Notes: generated by a model not told the origin, from the letters alone. Numbered from the stretch's first letter, positions 16,851-25,161 are shown. The stretch is 51,700 nucleotides of DNA from Mariprofundus sp. UBA1536 (GCA_002323245.1 DCPU01000019.1:1-51700), one strand, 5' to 3'. Translations and numbers: made by a program.

Positions 16851-17254
16851 AAATCACTGTTGAAACCATCGTACATGCCCCGATTGCCAAAGTTTGGAGC
16901 GCATACACAACACCAGCAGATATCGTGCAGTGGAACGCGGCTTCTGATGACTGGCACACCACCAAAGCTGAAGTGGATTTGCGCGAGGGAGGGGCTTTCT
17001 CATCACGCATGGAAGCTAAAGACGGAAGTTTTGGCTTTGACTTTGAAGGCACTTACACAAAAATCGTGCCGCTAGAGATGATTGTTTATGCTTTTGGTGA
17101 TCGCGAGGCGGTGGTTGAGTTTTTGCCCAATAATAACGCCGTGACCGTGCGTGTTACCTTTGATGCGGAAGCTGAAAATCCTGAAGATATGCAACGCGGC
17201 GGCTGGCAAGCCATCTTGAATAATTTTGCAAAACACGTGGAAGCCCAGTCATAA
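16847..17254 (+). CDS. SRPBCC domain protein, AHSA1-like
   Basis: A 135-aa SRPBCC-fold protein: ITVETIVHAPIAKVWSAYT at the start, DIVQWNAASDDWHTTKAEVD (about 25-44), GFDFEGTYTKIVPLEMIVY (about 63-81) and a C-terminal helix GGWQAILNNFAKHVEA. This is the classic activator-of-Hsp90-homologue / polyketide-cyclase-like layout, used for small hydrophobic ligands. It is coupled to the upstream SRPBCC gene by ATGA and ends in an intrinsic terminator. A decayed copy of its first half and of its terminator lies at 18106-18360 in the same direction. Confidence 0.87.
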   Translation: MKITVETIVHAPIAKVWSAYTTPADIVQWNAASDDWHTTKAEVDLREGGAFSSRMEAKDGSFGFDFEGTYTKIVPLEMIVYAFGDREAVVEFLPNNNAVTVRVTFDAEAENPEDMQRGGWQAILNNFAKHVEAQS

Positions 17255-17285
17255 AAAAATAGCCCTTTTTACGGGGCTCATTTTT
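17254..17285. terminator. Intrinsic terminator after the SRPBCC pair
   Basis: AGCCC (17261-17265) pairs with GGGCT (17274-17278), flanked by an A-run on the left and a TTTTT run on the right, so it can act in both directions. It starts directly at the SRPBCC stop codon and can also end transcription of the convergent lipoprotein gene. Confidence 0.7.
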
Positions 17286-17303
17286 ATTGTATTATGCTTG
17301 TTT

Positions 17304-17957
17304 CTAATTAATAACGTAGCACATCGAAGCTCCAGCAGAAACTGCCCCTGCGCCCGTACTAATGTAGCAGTAACATGCGGTTTTGGGGTTGCCCCTACTA
17401 GTTACATTAGTGCAAGCTTGCGAAAATGACACATCGCTACTCCAATCGTCCCAACCAGTAATTCCATTATTTTTACACGCCCACAGATACTCACTTGCTT
17501 TTGCGAATGTGCCCACATCCAAATACGTACCTACATTAGTATTACAAGTGACGCCTGTTCCGCCTGTTCCGCCTGTTCCGCCTGTTCCGCCTGTTCCATT
17601 AAACCCTGGTGCCGAATATGGGCCTCCTGAATATAAACCAGCAAGTAAGCAGGGAATCAGGTCTGTTGATGCGCAGCCAGAGCCAAAAGCATCAGTAATC
17701 CGAGTTGAACACTGATCACATCCGCCAAGTTCATTTCGCGACCAAACAGAAACCGACTGTGGGCACCCCAAATTGCTCGTTGTATTCGGGTCTACCATGG
17801 CATTGCATGCAAAACTATCCCAATTATTTGGATCTGAAGTGGCCGTGCTGCCTGCGTTGCTACCGCTTCCAGAATCTCCGCCACCACAGCAAAATAATGT
17901 TAACGAGACGGTTATACCCATTAGCGAAAGAGCTATTCGATTTGTTGTTTTATTCAT
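17304..17957 (-). CDS. Cys-rich lipoprotein with GTG tandem repeat
   Basis: A 217-aa predicted lipoprotein with no family that I recognise. The start ATG at 17957 has AAGGAG 7 nt upstream. The signal sequence (IALSLMGITVSLTLFCC) ends in LFCC, a usable lipobox, followed by a flexible GGGDSGSGS linker. The mature part has about a dozen Cys (e.g. CPQS, GGCDQCSTR, GCAST, IPCL, TCNTN, CYCY), suggesting disulfide bonding in the periplasm or outside. In the middle lies a perfect glycine/threonine stretch, GTGGTGGTGGTGGTG, encoded by a 9-nt tandem repeat. After it come an aromatic WACKNNGITGWDDW and the Cys-rich end. It lies between an intact SRPBCC gene and a decayed copy of it. It is probably surface-exposed; no function is claimed. 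Confidence 0.65.
   Translation of the reverse strand: MNKTTNRIALSLMGITVSLTLFCCGGGDSGSGSNAGSTATSDPNNWDSFACNAMVDPNTTSNLGCPQSVSVWSRNELGGCDQCSTRITDAFGSGCASTDLIPCLLAGLYSGGPYSAPGFNGTGGTGGTGGTGGTGVTCNTNVGTYLDVGTFAKASEYLWACKNNGITGWDDWSSDVSFSQACTNVTSRGNPKTACYCYISTGAGAVSAGASMCYVIN
17554..17598. repeat. Five tandem copies of a 9-nt unit
   Basis: CCTGTTCCG is repeated at 17554, 17563, 17572, 17581 and 17590, the last copy ending in A instead of G. On the minus strand each unit encodes Gly-Thr-Gly in the lipoprotein gene, so copy-number changes keep the frame. Confidence 0.9.
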
Positions 17958-18105
17958 AGCGTACTCCTTGACGAAAAAACAAAATGTAATTTTCTTCGTC
18001 GAACTGCGCATACCCTAAATGGGTGATACGCTTTCATTAGGGATAGCTAAATGGACAGTAAATTTAGCCCTCGGTTCTGAAAAGAGCCGCTTTAGCGCGC
18101 TTTTA

Positions 18106-18342
18106 TTAAAACGAATTTGCGAGGTTGTCATATGAAAATCACTGTTGAAGCTATTGCTCATGCCCCGATTGCTAAGGCTTGGCATGCTGATACTTCACAA
18201 CGGATATAGTGCAGTGGAACACCGCTTCTGATGACTGTCACACCACCAAAGCTGAAGTGGATTTGCAACATTCGGGGTCAGGGCATGATTCGCGGATTTC
18301 TCTCATGTGATTGAATAAGGCGACGCTACCCTTTTTCACAGT
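18106..18342 (+). pseudogene. Decayed partial copy of the second SRPBCC gene
   Basis: Positions 18106-18265 align with 16821-16982, the last codons of the first SRPBCC gene and the first 45 or so codons of the second, with scattered substitutions and a small indel. The copy starts MKITVEAIAHAPIAKAW and then runs to an in-frame TAG at about 18207-18209. After 18265 the similarity stops abruptly. It resumes at about 18339 with CAGTCATAAAAAAA, the 3' end and terminator of the intact gene (17246 onward). The roughly 73 nt between are unrelated and contain a repeat that recurs at the right edge of the window. Most of the C-terminal half is missing, so this cannot make a folded SRPBCC protein. Confidence 0.8.
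18276..18299 (+). repeat. 24-nt repeat, copy 1
   Basis: This 24-nt stretch (GGTCAGGGCA followed by TGATTCGCGGATTT) matches the reverse complement of 51677-51700 at 22 of 24 positions by eye. It sits exactly in the segment that interrupts the decayed SRPBCC copy. Confidence 0.6.
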
Positions 18343-18351
18343 CATAAAAAA

Positions 18352-18376
18352 AGAGCCCTTTGGCGAGGCTCTTTTT
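18352..18376. terminator. Intrinsic terminator, bidirectional
   Basis: AGAGCC (18352-18357) pairs with GGCTCT (18367-18372), with an A-run before and TTTT after. It is the diverged copy of the SRPBCC terminator at 17254-17285 and lies just past the arsC stop codon, so it now probably serves as the arsC terminator. Confidence 0.75.
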
Positions 18377-18383
18377 GATGGGG

Positions 18384-18731
18384 TTACGCTAGAATCGACA
18401 ACACCGATGCGGGTGGTCGGCCAATGGCCGCTTTATTGCCGTGAATCACAATGGGGCGCTCGATTAATTTGGGGTGCGCTACCATGATGGCTATCAAAGC
18501 AGCGTCATCCAAATCTTTATCTTTCACAAACGCTTTAAATTCATCTTCACCTTTACGCATCAATTGCATAGGCGATAAGCCCAGTTTTTGCAAAATGGCT
18601 GTAAGCTCTGCCGCAGTTGGCGGTGTATTAAGATACTCCACCACTTCAGCGTTGACGCCTTGTTCTTCAAGCAACGCCAAGGTTTGGCGCGATTTGGAGC
18701 AACGCGGGTTGTGATAAATTTGAATGCCCAT
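18384..18731 (-). CDS. arsC: ArsC-family reductase
   Basis: A 115-aa thioredoxin-fold protein of the glutaredoxin-linked ArsC family, which reduces arsenate to arsenite in the cytoplasm. The catalytic Cys is in IYHNPRCSKSRQTL (about residue 11); the NTPPTAAEL and LMRKGEDEFK segments and the RPIVIHGNKAAIGRPP region (about 92-107, with the conserved Arg residues) are also present. No arsR or arsB is nearby. ArsC-like proteins of unclear substrate (YffB/Spx-related) share this fold, but the RCSKSR and IGRPP motifs favour true ArsC. It lies 2 nt downstream of the FKBP gene, so it is probably co-transcribed with it. Confidence 0.88.
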   Translation of the reverse strand: MGIQIYHNPRCSKSRQTLALLEEQGVNAEVVEYLNTPPTAAELTAILQKLGLSPMQLMRKGEDEFKAFVKDKDLDDAALIAIMVAHPKLIERPIVIHGNKAAIGRPPASVLSILA

Positions 18732-18733
18732 GC

Positions 18734-19228
18734 TTAGTGGCCGCAGCCGCCTTCGCTGTGTACATGACCGTGTTCCAATTCTTCTTCTGTAGCATCGCGA
18801 ACAGACACGATTTCAACGTCGAAGTTTAATGTTTCGCCAGCAAGTGGGTGGTTAGCATCGATGGTGATTTCTTCATCAGACACTGCAATCACAGTCACAA
18901 GCTCTAGGCCGTGTTCTGCTTCTGCTTCAAAGCGCATACCGATTTCGATTTCGCCATCAAATTCAAACTGGTCGCGCGGAATGCTTTGCGTCAGTTCTGG
19001 GTTTACATCGCCATATCCATCAGCTGGATCAACAGTCACGACGAGTTTGTCGCCCACAGCTTTGCCTTCAAGTTCGCGCTCTAGGCCAGGCACCAGGTTT
19101 TCTTGGCCATGGATATAAGGCAAGGGTGCTTCACCGCGTGATGAGTCTACTTCTTCACCAGCGCCGTTGGTAAGTGTGTAGTGAATTTCTACAACTTTAT
19201 CTGCTGCTACGATTTGATTCTTTGACAT
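18734..19228 (-). CDS. SlyD-like FKBP-type peptidyl-prolyl isomerase
   Basis: A 164-aa cytoplasmic FKBP of the SlyD type: KVVEIHYTLTNGAGEEVDSS at the start, PLPYIHGQENLVPGLERELEG (split about 36-56), the inserted IF chaperone domain (DGYGDVNPELTQSIPRDQFEFDG...), then DANHPLAGETLNFDVEIVSV and a C-terminal metal-binding tail rich in His and Cys (HGHVHSEGGCGH). SlyD helps proline isomerisation and nickel delivery; the short tail here has one Cys and several His. The start at 19228 has AGGAGA upstream; the longer ORF to 19264 adds 12 unlikely residues. It is followed by arsC after 2 nt. Confidence 0.92.
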   Translation of the reverse strand: MSKNQIVAADKVVEIHYTLTNGAGEEVDSSRGEAPLPYIHGQENLVPGLERELEGKAVGDKLVVTVDPADGYGDVNPELTQSIPRDQFEFDGEIEIGMRFEAEAEHGLELVTVIAVSDEEITIDANHPLAGETLNFDVEIVSVRDATEEELEHGHVHSEGGCGH

Positions 19229-19276
19229 GAAGTCTCCTATGTTGCCTTGAGGGATTCCCTGCAAGGCCGCCCGCCT

Positions 19277-19510
19277 TTAAATGGCTTGGGCGCTATGTTT
19301 GAACAATAAGTATTGTTCGTATTCTTCCAGCTCCATCTTGCCTAAGATAAACAGCTCATGATCAGCCAATGTGTCTGCGTCGGGTGCGTTGTTTTCTTGT
19401 TGATAAAACAACGCAGCTTGCGAACGACGCTGTTGGCTTTCGGTATCGGAAATACCGTTTTCACGCTGCATTGCAGCTTCGCGCCATTCATTTGCATTTG
19501 AATATTCCAA
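19277..19510 (-). CDS. Small hypothetical protein, 77 aa
   Basis: A 77-aa acidic, mostly helical protein: EWREAAMQRENGISDTESQQRR, then the C-terminal DHELFILGKMELEEYEQYLLFKH. I do not recognise it with confidence. The C-terminal part vaguely recalls antitoxin VbhA-like helices, but there is no Fic partner nearby, so this is not asserted. The displayed start is a TTG at 19508-19510; a later ATG (MQRENG) would give a shorter form. Confidence 0.4.
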   Translation of the reverse strand: MEYSNANEWREAAMQRENGISDTESQQRRSQAALFYQQENNAPDADTLADHELFILGKMELEEYEQYLLFKHSAQAI

Positions 19511-19574
19511 GAAGCCAAACCCTCACACACACATTTGAAGCAGCGCGCACCTTAAACGAAGCGGTTAAAAATCG

Positions 19575-22013
19575 CTAGTTTGGGCTGCCGTATGTTGAAT
19601 CCTCTGTTTTGGCTTTTTCTTTAGGGATTTTCTCAACTTCCAATACCAGCTTGGTTGTTGCCAATACCGCATCGGGGTTGAGCGATATCGAATCAATGCC
19701 ATGTTGCACCAAGAATGTTGCAATTTCTGGGTAATCCGAGGGCGCTTGCCCGCAAATGCCCACATACTTGCCCCTGCGCTTACAGGCTGAAATCGCCATT
19801 TGTAACATATCCAACACTGGCTGCTGACGCTCATCAAACAAAAACGCTACTTTTTCTGAATCACGATCAATGCCCAGCACCAATTGTGTCAAATCGTTGG
19901 AACCAATCGAAAAGCCATCAAACACATCCAAAAAGGCATCGGCTGCAATCACATTGGCTGGAATTTCGCACATAACATACACTTCCAAGCCATTTTCGCC
20001 GCGTTTCAAGCCATTCTTCTCCATTTCTGCCAATACACGCTTTCCTTCGCCGGGTGTACGCGTAAACGGGATCATCAAACACACATTGGTAAAGCCTTTC
20101 AGTTCACGCACCATCAACATAGCCTGACACTCCAAGGCAAAAGCATCTTTAAATTCATCAGCGTAATAACGCGATGCTCCGCGAAAACCAATCATGGGGT
20201 TCTCTTCATTAGGTTCGTATAAACTGCCACCCAGCAAATTGGCATATTCATTCGATTTAAAATCGGACATACGCACAATCACTTTCTTGGGATAAAAGGC
20301 CGCGGCAATCATCGCCACACCCTCAGCGAGTTTTTTCACATAAAAGTCGGTGGGTGAATCATACGCCGCAATCTTTTCGGCAATAGTTTGTTTGAGTTTT
20401 TTGTCGGTTAATGATTCAAAATTGAGCAGGGCATTGGGATGAATACCAATAGCATTGTTAATAATAAACTCCAATCGCGCCAAGCCTACCCCATCATTGG
20501 GAATGGCCGCGAAAGTAAATGCGCTATCCGGCGTGGCCACATTCATCATCATCTTGGTTTGGGGCCTGCTTAAATCCCCGACCTCTGATTTTTCCACACT
20601 AAACTCTAGCGCGCCGTCATATACATAACCCATTTCACCTTCTGCGCAGGATACAGTCACCATTTGTCCTGTTTCCACCTGGGTGGTGGCATCAATGGTG
20701 CCCACCACAGCAGGTAAACCCAATTCTCGAGATATAATGGCCGCATGGCATGTTCGGCCACCACGATTGGTCACAATCGCCGAAGCAATTTTCATAATCG
20801 GCTCCCAATCGGGATCGGTGATATCGGTGATAAGCACTTCGCCAGCTTTAAAATCACGAATTTGGGCTGCATCGCGAATCACGCGGGCAACACCCGAAGC
20901 AATTTTTCCGCCCACGCTTTTTCCCTGGCTAAGCACAGGCCCTTTTTCTTTAAGTATGTATTTTTTGATGGTTGTTGCATCCTGGCCGCCAAATACGGTC
21001 TCGGGTCTGGCTTGTACGATATACAACTCACCGGTTTTACCATCTTTGGCCCATTCAATATCCATGGCCTGGGTATGGCCTGCCAACGCTGAATAATGCG
21101 CTTCAATCACCACAGCATAGTTGGTCAGCTTAAGTAACTCATCTTCACTCAAGCAATACTGGCGTTGTTTTTCGATAGGAACAGCAACATTCTTGGTTGG
21201 TTTTTTTAGTGAATCAGAATACACCATTTTGATGGCTTTTTCGCCTACATTTCGGCTTAATATAGGAGAAAAACCTTGTTTTAGTGTAGGTTTGAACACA
21301 TAAGCTTCGTCAGGGCTTACTGCGCCCTGAACCACATTCTCACCAAGCCCATAAGCGCCAGTAATAAACACAGCATCTTTAAACCCAGTTTCCGTATCGA
21401 TGGTAAACATCACGCCCGATGACGCCAAATCACTGCGCACCATTTTTTGTATACCTACTGATAATGCTACGCCTGCATGATCAAAGTGTTTATCTACACG
21501 ATAAGAAATGGCGCGATTGGTAAATAATGAAGCAAACACCCAGCGCGTAGTTTCCAGTAGGTTGGCGATGCCCCTGATGTTCAAATAGGTTTCTTGTTGC
21601 CCGGCAAATGAGGCGTCGGGCAAATCTTCAGCAGTAGCTGAGCTGCGCACGGCAACAGCCAGGGATGTTGTGCCTTCTTCTTCCGATAAGCGGGCGTAAG
21701 CTTCAGTGATTTCTGAGACCAAATCGGGTGGAATGGTAGCGTTGGCAATCATATCGCGGATGGCCGTGCCACATTGGGACAGGGCCTTTAAGTTGTGTGT
21801 ATCCAAGCCTTGCAACTGATGCTGAATCTTCTCATCCAAGCCGTTGGATTTGAGAAAATGCCAATACGCGGCCGATGTGGTGGCAAAACCATTGGGTACC
21901 AAAATACCCTTGCTGTTGAGCTGCTGATACATCTCGCCCAGCGAGGCATTCTTACCACCCACCAAGGGTACATCCGAATGCTGAATTTCATTAAAAAACC
22001 GAACGTATTTCAT
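19575..22013 (-). CDS. ppsA: Phosphoenolpyruvate synthase
   Basis: An 812-aa PEP synthase that makes PEP from pyruvate, ATP and water, the entry step of gluconeogenesis. The N-terminal ATP-grasp domain begins VRFFNEIQHSDVPLVGGKNASLGEM (split about 4-28); the phosphohistidine site lies in NRGGRTCHAAI (about 425-435); the C-terminal PEP/pyruvate TIM-barrel domain contains VRMSDFKSNEYANLLGG, MIGFRGASRYY, SIGSNDLTQLVLGIDRD and the catalytic CGQAPSDYPE (about 764-773). It is of full length. The ATG at 22013 has GGAG 6 nt upstream and is preferred to the start at 22025. The gene lies downstream of the SDR gene in the same direction. An autotroph would use it to feed sugar synthesis. Confidence 0.96.
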   Translation of the reverse strand: MKYVRFFNEIQHSDVPLVGGKNASLGEMYQQLNSKGILVPNGFATTSAAYWHFLKSNGLDEKIQHQLQGLDTHNLKALSQCGTAIRDMIANATIPPDLVSEITEAYARLSEEEGTTSLAVAVRSSATAEDLPDASFAGQQETYLNIRGIANLLETTRWVFASLFTNRAISYRVDKHFDHAGVALSVGIQKMVRSDLASSGVMFTIDTETGFKDAVFITGAYGLGENVVQGAVSPDEAYVFKPTLKQGFSPILSRNVGEKAIKMVYSDSLKKPTKNVAVPIEKQRQYCLSEDELLKLTNYAVVIEAHYSALAGHTQAMDIEWAKDGKTGELYIVQARPETVFGGQDATTIKKYILKEKGPVLSQGKSVGGKIASGVARVIRDAAQIRDFKAGEVLITDITDPDWEPIMKIASAIVTNRGGRTCHAAIISRELGLPAVVGTIDATTQVETGQMVTVSCAEGEMGYVYDGALEFSVEKSEVGDLSRPQTKMMMNVATPDSAFTFAAIPNDGVGLARLEFIINNAIGIHPNALLNFESLTDKKLKQTIAEKIAAYDSPTDFYVKKLAEGVAMIAAAFYPKKVIVRMSDFKSNEYANLLGGSLYEPNEENPMIGFRGASRYYADEFKDAFALECQAMLMVRELKGFTNVCLMIPFTRTPGEGKRVLAEMEKNGLKRGENGLEVYVMCEIPANVIAADAFLDVFDGFSIGSNDLTQLVLGIDRDSEKVAFLFDERQQPVLDMLQMAISACKRRGKYVGICGQAPSDYPEIATFLVQHGIDSISLNPDAVLATTKLVLEVEKIPKEKAKTEDSTYGSPN

Positions 22014-22051
22014 GGGTGACTCCATGCGCCTGCTTCGATGAATAAGTCCAA

Positions 22052-22720
22052 CTAGTACGGTACGATGTTCCCATCATAGGCCACAAAAGCGCCAGCTTCA
22101 TAATCACCTATGTTTTCAATCACATGGGTCATCCCGGCCACTGATGTGGCCACATCAATCAGCCCCGTTTGACCTGTCATATCCGTAGCCACCCAACCTG
22201 GGTGAAGTGTGATGACCCTGACTCCTGTAGGTGATAAATCTATTGCCATGGATTTGGATACGGTCACCAAAGCGGCTTTGGCTGCGCGATAGGCATACGT
22301 GCCACCACTGCTATTATCAGTGCTTGAGCCCATTTTAGAACTGACATTGACAATCCGCCCTTTGGCTTTGATCACTTTATCTTGCAGCAATTGCACCACT
22401 CGCAGCGGCCCCACACAATCGACTTCAAACACATCCAGCATCACTTCAGCCGTAACCAGCCCAAGGCTTTGCCCATCTTTGCCAGGGCCATAAATACCTG
22501 CGTTGTTAATCAATAAATCGATTTTGTCTGGAAACGCGGAGGCATCTGAGAACTGCTGGGTAACATCCAATTGTACCTTGGTTAACATCGGCGATTGCAA
22601 ATCAGCCAAGCCTCCCAAGTCATGGCGATAACATGCCCAAACATGATCACCTTGTGCCAAATAATGCTGCGTAAAACCCAAACCTAAACCACGATTTCCA
22701 CCGGTGATAACGACATTCAT
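22052..22720 (-). CDS. Short-chain dehydrogenase/reductase
   Basis: A 222-aa classical SDR with a short variant of the NAD(P) site: VVITGGNRGLGLGF (residues 3-16, TGxxxGxG), then LLINNAGIYGPG (about 88-99, NNAG), the serine of the active site in GRIVNVSSKMGSSTD, the YxxxK catalytic pair in YAYRAAKAALVTVS (about 141-154) and PGWVATDM (substrate-loop start). The substrate is unknown. The ATG overlaps the comM stop by 4 nt, so it is translated with comM; that coupling gives no functional hint. Confidence 0.9.
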   Translation of the reverse strand: MNVVITGGNRGLGLGFTQHYLAQGDHVWACYRHDLGGLADLQSPMLTKVQLDVTQQFSDASAFPDKIDLLINNAGIYGPGKDGQSLGLVTAEVMLDVFEVDCVGPLRVVQLLQDKVIKAKGRIVNVSSKMGSSTDNSSGGTYAYRAAKAALVTVSKSMAIDLSPTGVRVITLHPGWVATDMTGQTGLIDVATSVAGMTHVIENIGDYEAGAFVAYDGNIVPY

Positions 22721-24225
22721 GCGTCTTCTCCTCGGTATTGTAACGCTTCGGCGATATGCGCGGACTTCACTTGCGCTTCCCCATCCAAATCCGCAATGGT
22801 GCGCGCCACTTTCAAAATCCGGTGATAACTGCGCGCCGACAAACCAAACCTGCTCAGTGCTTGCGTTAACAAGGCTGCGCCATCCGCATCGGGTTTCGCA
22901 TGTTTTTCTAAGGCTGTAGGGGTTAACCTCGCATTGACCACACCTTCACCTTGACGTGCATATTGCAGCTCTCGGGCAGCTAAAACGCGCGCTTTGACAG
23001 TTTCTGAACTTTCACCCACTTGCATCTTAGTCAATTCTTGATGCTCCACGGGTGGCACATGAATGCGTAAATCAAACCTATCCAACAACGGCCCAGATAT
23101 TCGACCTACATAACGTTGAACCTGCGCTTGCGAACAGCGACATGGTTTGCTCGGATGACCCAAATAGCCACATGGGCAAGGATTCATGGCGCCAACGAGC
23201 TGAAATTCTGCTGGAAAAGATAAGGTATCAGCGGCTCTGGCAATACTCACTTCCCCGCTTTCCAAAGGCTGACGTAATACTTCCAAGACATTGCGCTTAA
23301 ATTCAGGCAATTCATCCAAAAACAAAATGCCATATAAGGATTTACTCACCTCACCTGGTCTTGGGGTTTGGCCGCCGCCAATCATGGCTACGTCGGAAGC
23401 GGAATGATGGGGAGAACGAAATGGTGGCGTGGAAGCCATAGGAGAACGAGATATTTCAGCGGCAATGCTGTAAATCCTTGCGACAGCAAGGCGTTGCGTG
23501 GATGTCAGCGGCGGCATAATACTTGGCAACCTTGAGGCCAGCATACTTTTGCCAGAACCAGGTGGGCCGCTCATAAGCAAGTGATGGCCACCAGCCGCAA
23601 CAATTTCTATGGCGCGCCGTGCTTGTTGCTGGCCGCGCACATCTTTTAAATCTGGCACTTGGTCAGCAGGGTGCGCTGGGCTGGCTAAACTTGTCGCCAT
23701 GGGCAACTCTTTTTTACCACTTAGATAGGCGACCACTTCCAACAAAGTATCGGCAACTAGCACATTTAAATCTTCAACCACCGCTGCTTCTTCAGCATTG
23801 CCGCGTGGCACAATCATACAGCTTAAGTTTTGGGCTTTGGCAAACATCGCCAATGGCAGCACGCCGCTCACTGGGTTTAGCCTTCCATCCAATGCCAGCT
23901 CACCCACCAAAAACGGAAGCGCCATCTCAGCTTGCAAAGCGATTTGCCCCGAGGCCAGCAATAAGCCAATCGCCACAGGTAAATCAAAGTGTGAACCATC
24001 TTTGCGCTTATCAGCAGGCGCAAGGTTGACGGTAATATGGCGCAGAGGAAATTCAAAATTGCTGTTTAATAAAGCAGCGCGCACCCTATCTCGCGCTTCG
24101 CGAACAGCCGCATCGGGCAACCCTACCAAACTCCATGATGGCAGCCCGCGCGATAAATCCACCTCAACATCAACAGCCTCCGCTTCCAAACCGCGAAGTG
24201 ATGCTGATAAAAGGCGTGCTAACAA
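22717..24225 (-). CDS. comM: ComM/YifB-like AAA+ ATPase (Mg chelatase-like)
   Basis: A 502-aa hexameric AAA+ helicase of the ComM family, which aids branch migration in natural transformation in several proteobacteria. The N-terminal Lon-like domain (DVEVDLSRGLPSWSLVGLPDAAVREARDR is split; residues about 19-47) leads into the Mg-chelatase AAA+ core: Walker A GPPGSGKSMLASRL (about 218-231), Walker B LFLDELPEFKRN, and the zinc ribbon NPCPCGYLGHPSKPCRC (about 352-368), then YVGRISGPLLDRFDLR. A C-terminal sensor helix domain follows. All key residues are present. No competence-pilus genes are seen in the window. Confidence 0.94.
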   Translation of the reverse strand: MLARLLSASLRGLEAEAVDVEVDLSRGLPSWSLVGLPDAAVREARDRVRAALLNSNFEFPLRHITVNLAPADKRKDGSHFDLPVAIGLLLASGQIALQAEMALPFLVGELALDGRLNPVSGVLPLAMFAKAQNLSCMIVPRGNAEEAAVVEDLNVLVADTLLEVVAYLSGKKELPMATSLASPAHPADQVPDLKDVRGQQQARRAIEIVAAGGHHLLMSGPPGSGKSMLASRLPSIMPPLTSTQRLAVARIYSIAAEISRSPMASTPPFRSPHHSASDVAMIGGGQTPRPGEVSKSLYGILFLDELPEFKRNVLEVLRQPLESGEVSIARAADTLSFPAEFQLVGAMNPCPCGYLGHPSKPCRCSQAQVQRYVGRISGPLLDRFDLRIHVPPVEHQELTKMQVGESSETVKARVLAARELQYARQGEGVVNARLTPTALEKHAKPDADGAALLTQALSRFGLSARSYHRILKVARTIADLDGEAQVKSAHIAEALQYRGEDA

Positions 24226-24239
24226 AGGTTAATCCAACT

Positions 24240-24488
24240 TTATTTTTTCAATTGCGCTTCTAAAGATGCAATGCGCGCTTCCATCGCTTGCAAATCTTCT
24301 CGCGCCTTGCGCAGCATGGCTTCTTGCACTTCCATGCGTTCATGGGTAACCACATCAAAATGCGCCAACGCGCTTTCAACCACACTTTGAATTTGGGCTT
24401 CAGCGCCCATTTTCACACCGCCCAGCATTTTCAAACCCGCTGCGATTTTTTCTGCAATATCATCCAATGTTCTTGCATCCACTGCCAT
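24240..24488 (-). CDS. ubiK: UbiK (BMFP-domain) ubiquinone accessory factor
   Basis: An 82-aa coiled-coil protein of the BMFP/UbiK family: DARTLDDIAEKIAAGL at the start, then GAEAQIQSVVESALAHFDVV (about 27-46) and a C-terminal coiled-coil with heptads ending RIASLEAQLKK. In E. coli UbiK helps assemble the aerobic ubiquinone biosynthesis complex with UbiJ and lipids. Its neighbour UbiX is in the same pathway, which supports the call. The ATG at 24488 with AGGAG 6 nt upstream is favoured over the TTG at 24494. Confidence 0.82.
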   Translation of the reverse strand: MAVDARTLDDIAEKIAAGLKMLGGVKMGAEAQIQSVVESALAHFDVVTHERMEVQEAMLRKAREDLQAMEARIASLEAQLKK

Positions 24489-24516
24489 CACCAACTCCTA
24501 CGTTTGTCTCTAAATT

Positions 24517-25149
24517 TTAAGCTGCTTTTGGCGCGCCCAAACCCCAGCGCAAAGCCCCACCATCATCCACACCGATATGATCCATAATGCGATCGACCAT
24601 AAAATCGACCAAATCCTCAATGGATTTGGGTTGATGATAAAAGCCAGGCATTGCTGGCACAATGCGCACACCCATTTGGGTTAAGCTGAGCATATGCGAC
24701 AAATGAATCGCGGAAAAAGGCGTCTCCCTTGGCACCAACACTAAATTCTTACGTTCTTTCATCATCACATCAGTGGCGCGCTCAATCAAATTACTCGATG
24801 CGCCTGTAGCGATACGCGCCAATGAGCCCATTGAGCATGGCACGACCACCATGTCTTTCATATCCGCAGAACCCGAGGCTACTGGTGACATCCAATCTTT
24901 CTCACCCCAACAAGTCAGCAAAGAAGCATCAATTTGTAAAAAATCTGCAATTTGTTGCGGCATTTGCTCTAAATCTGCTGATAAAATGAAATTTGACTCT
25001 TTATCCAACACCACACGCGCCGCATTGGAAATCAGCAAGTGAAGCTCAATCTTTTGCGCTGCCAAACGTTGAATAAGACGCAACGCATACGGGGCGCCAG
25101 AAGCGCCAGTCATGGCAATGATGATGGGAGCGTGCTTGGCTTGGCTCAT
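24517..25149 (-). CDS. ubiX: Flavin prenyltransferase UbiX
   Basis: A 210-aa UbiX that links a dimethylallyl group to FMN to make prenyl-FMN, the cofactor of UbiD-type decarboxylases used in ubiquinone synthesis. Motifs: IAMTGASGAPYALRLIQRL (about 11-29, FMN phosphate site), CWGEKDWMSPVASGSADM (about 80-97), VVPCSMGSLARIATGASSNL (about 102-121), and LVLVPRETPFSAIHLSHM (about 136-153). All are typical. A ubiD partner is not seen in this window. The gene lies 12 nt downstream of lptB and upstream of ubiK. Confidence 0.94.
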   Translation of the reverse strand: MSQAKHAPIIIAMTGASGAPYALRLIQRLAAQKIELHLLISNAARVVLDKESNFILSADLEQMPQQIADFLQIDASLLTCWGEKDWMSPVASGSADMKDMVVVPCSMGSLARIATGASSNLIERATDVMMKERKNLVLVPRETPFSAIHLSHMLSLTQMGVRIVPAMPGFYHQPKSIEDLVDFMVDRIMDHIGVDDGGALRWGLGAPKAA

Positions 25150-25161
25150 CTTGTATTCCTT

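Noticed and set aside
18013..18042. CCCTAA/TTAGGG inverted repeat upstream of the lipoprotein gene as an operator
   Set aside because: Six-base arms 18 nt apart are common by chance, and no regulator gene is nearby.
19277..19510. VbhA-type antitoxin
   Set aside because: Only a vague C-terminal resemblance and no Fic-domain toxin gene is adjacent.
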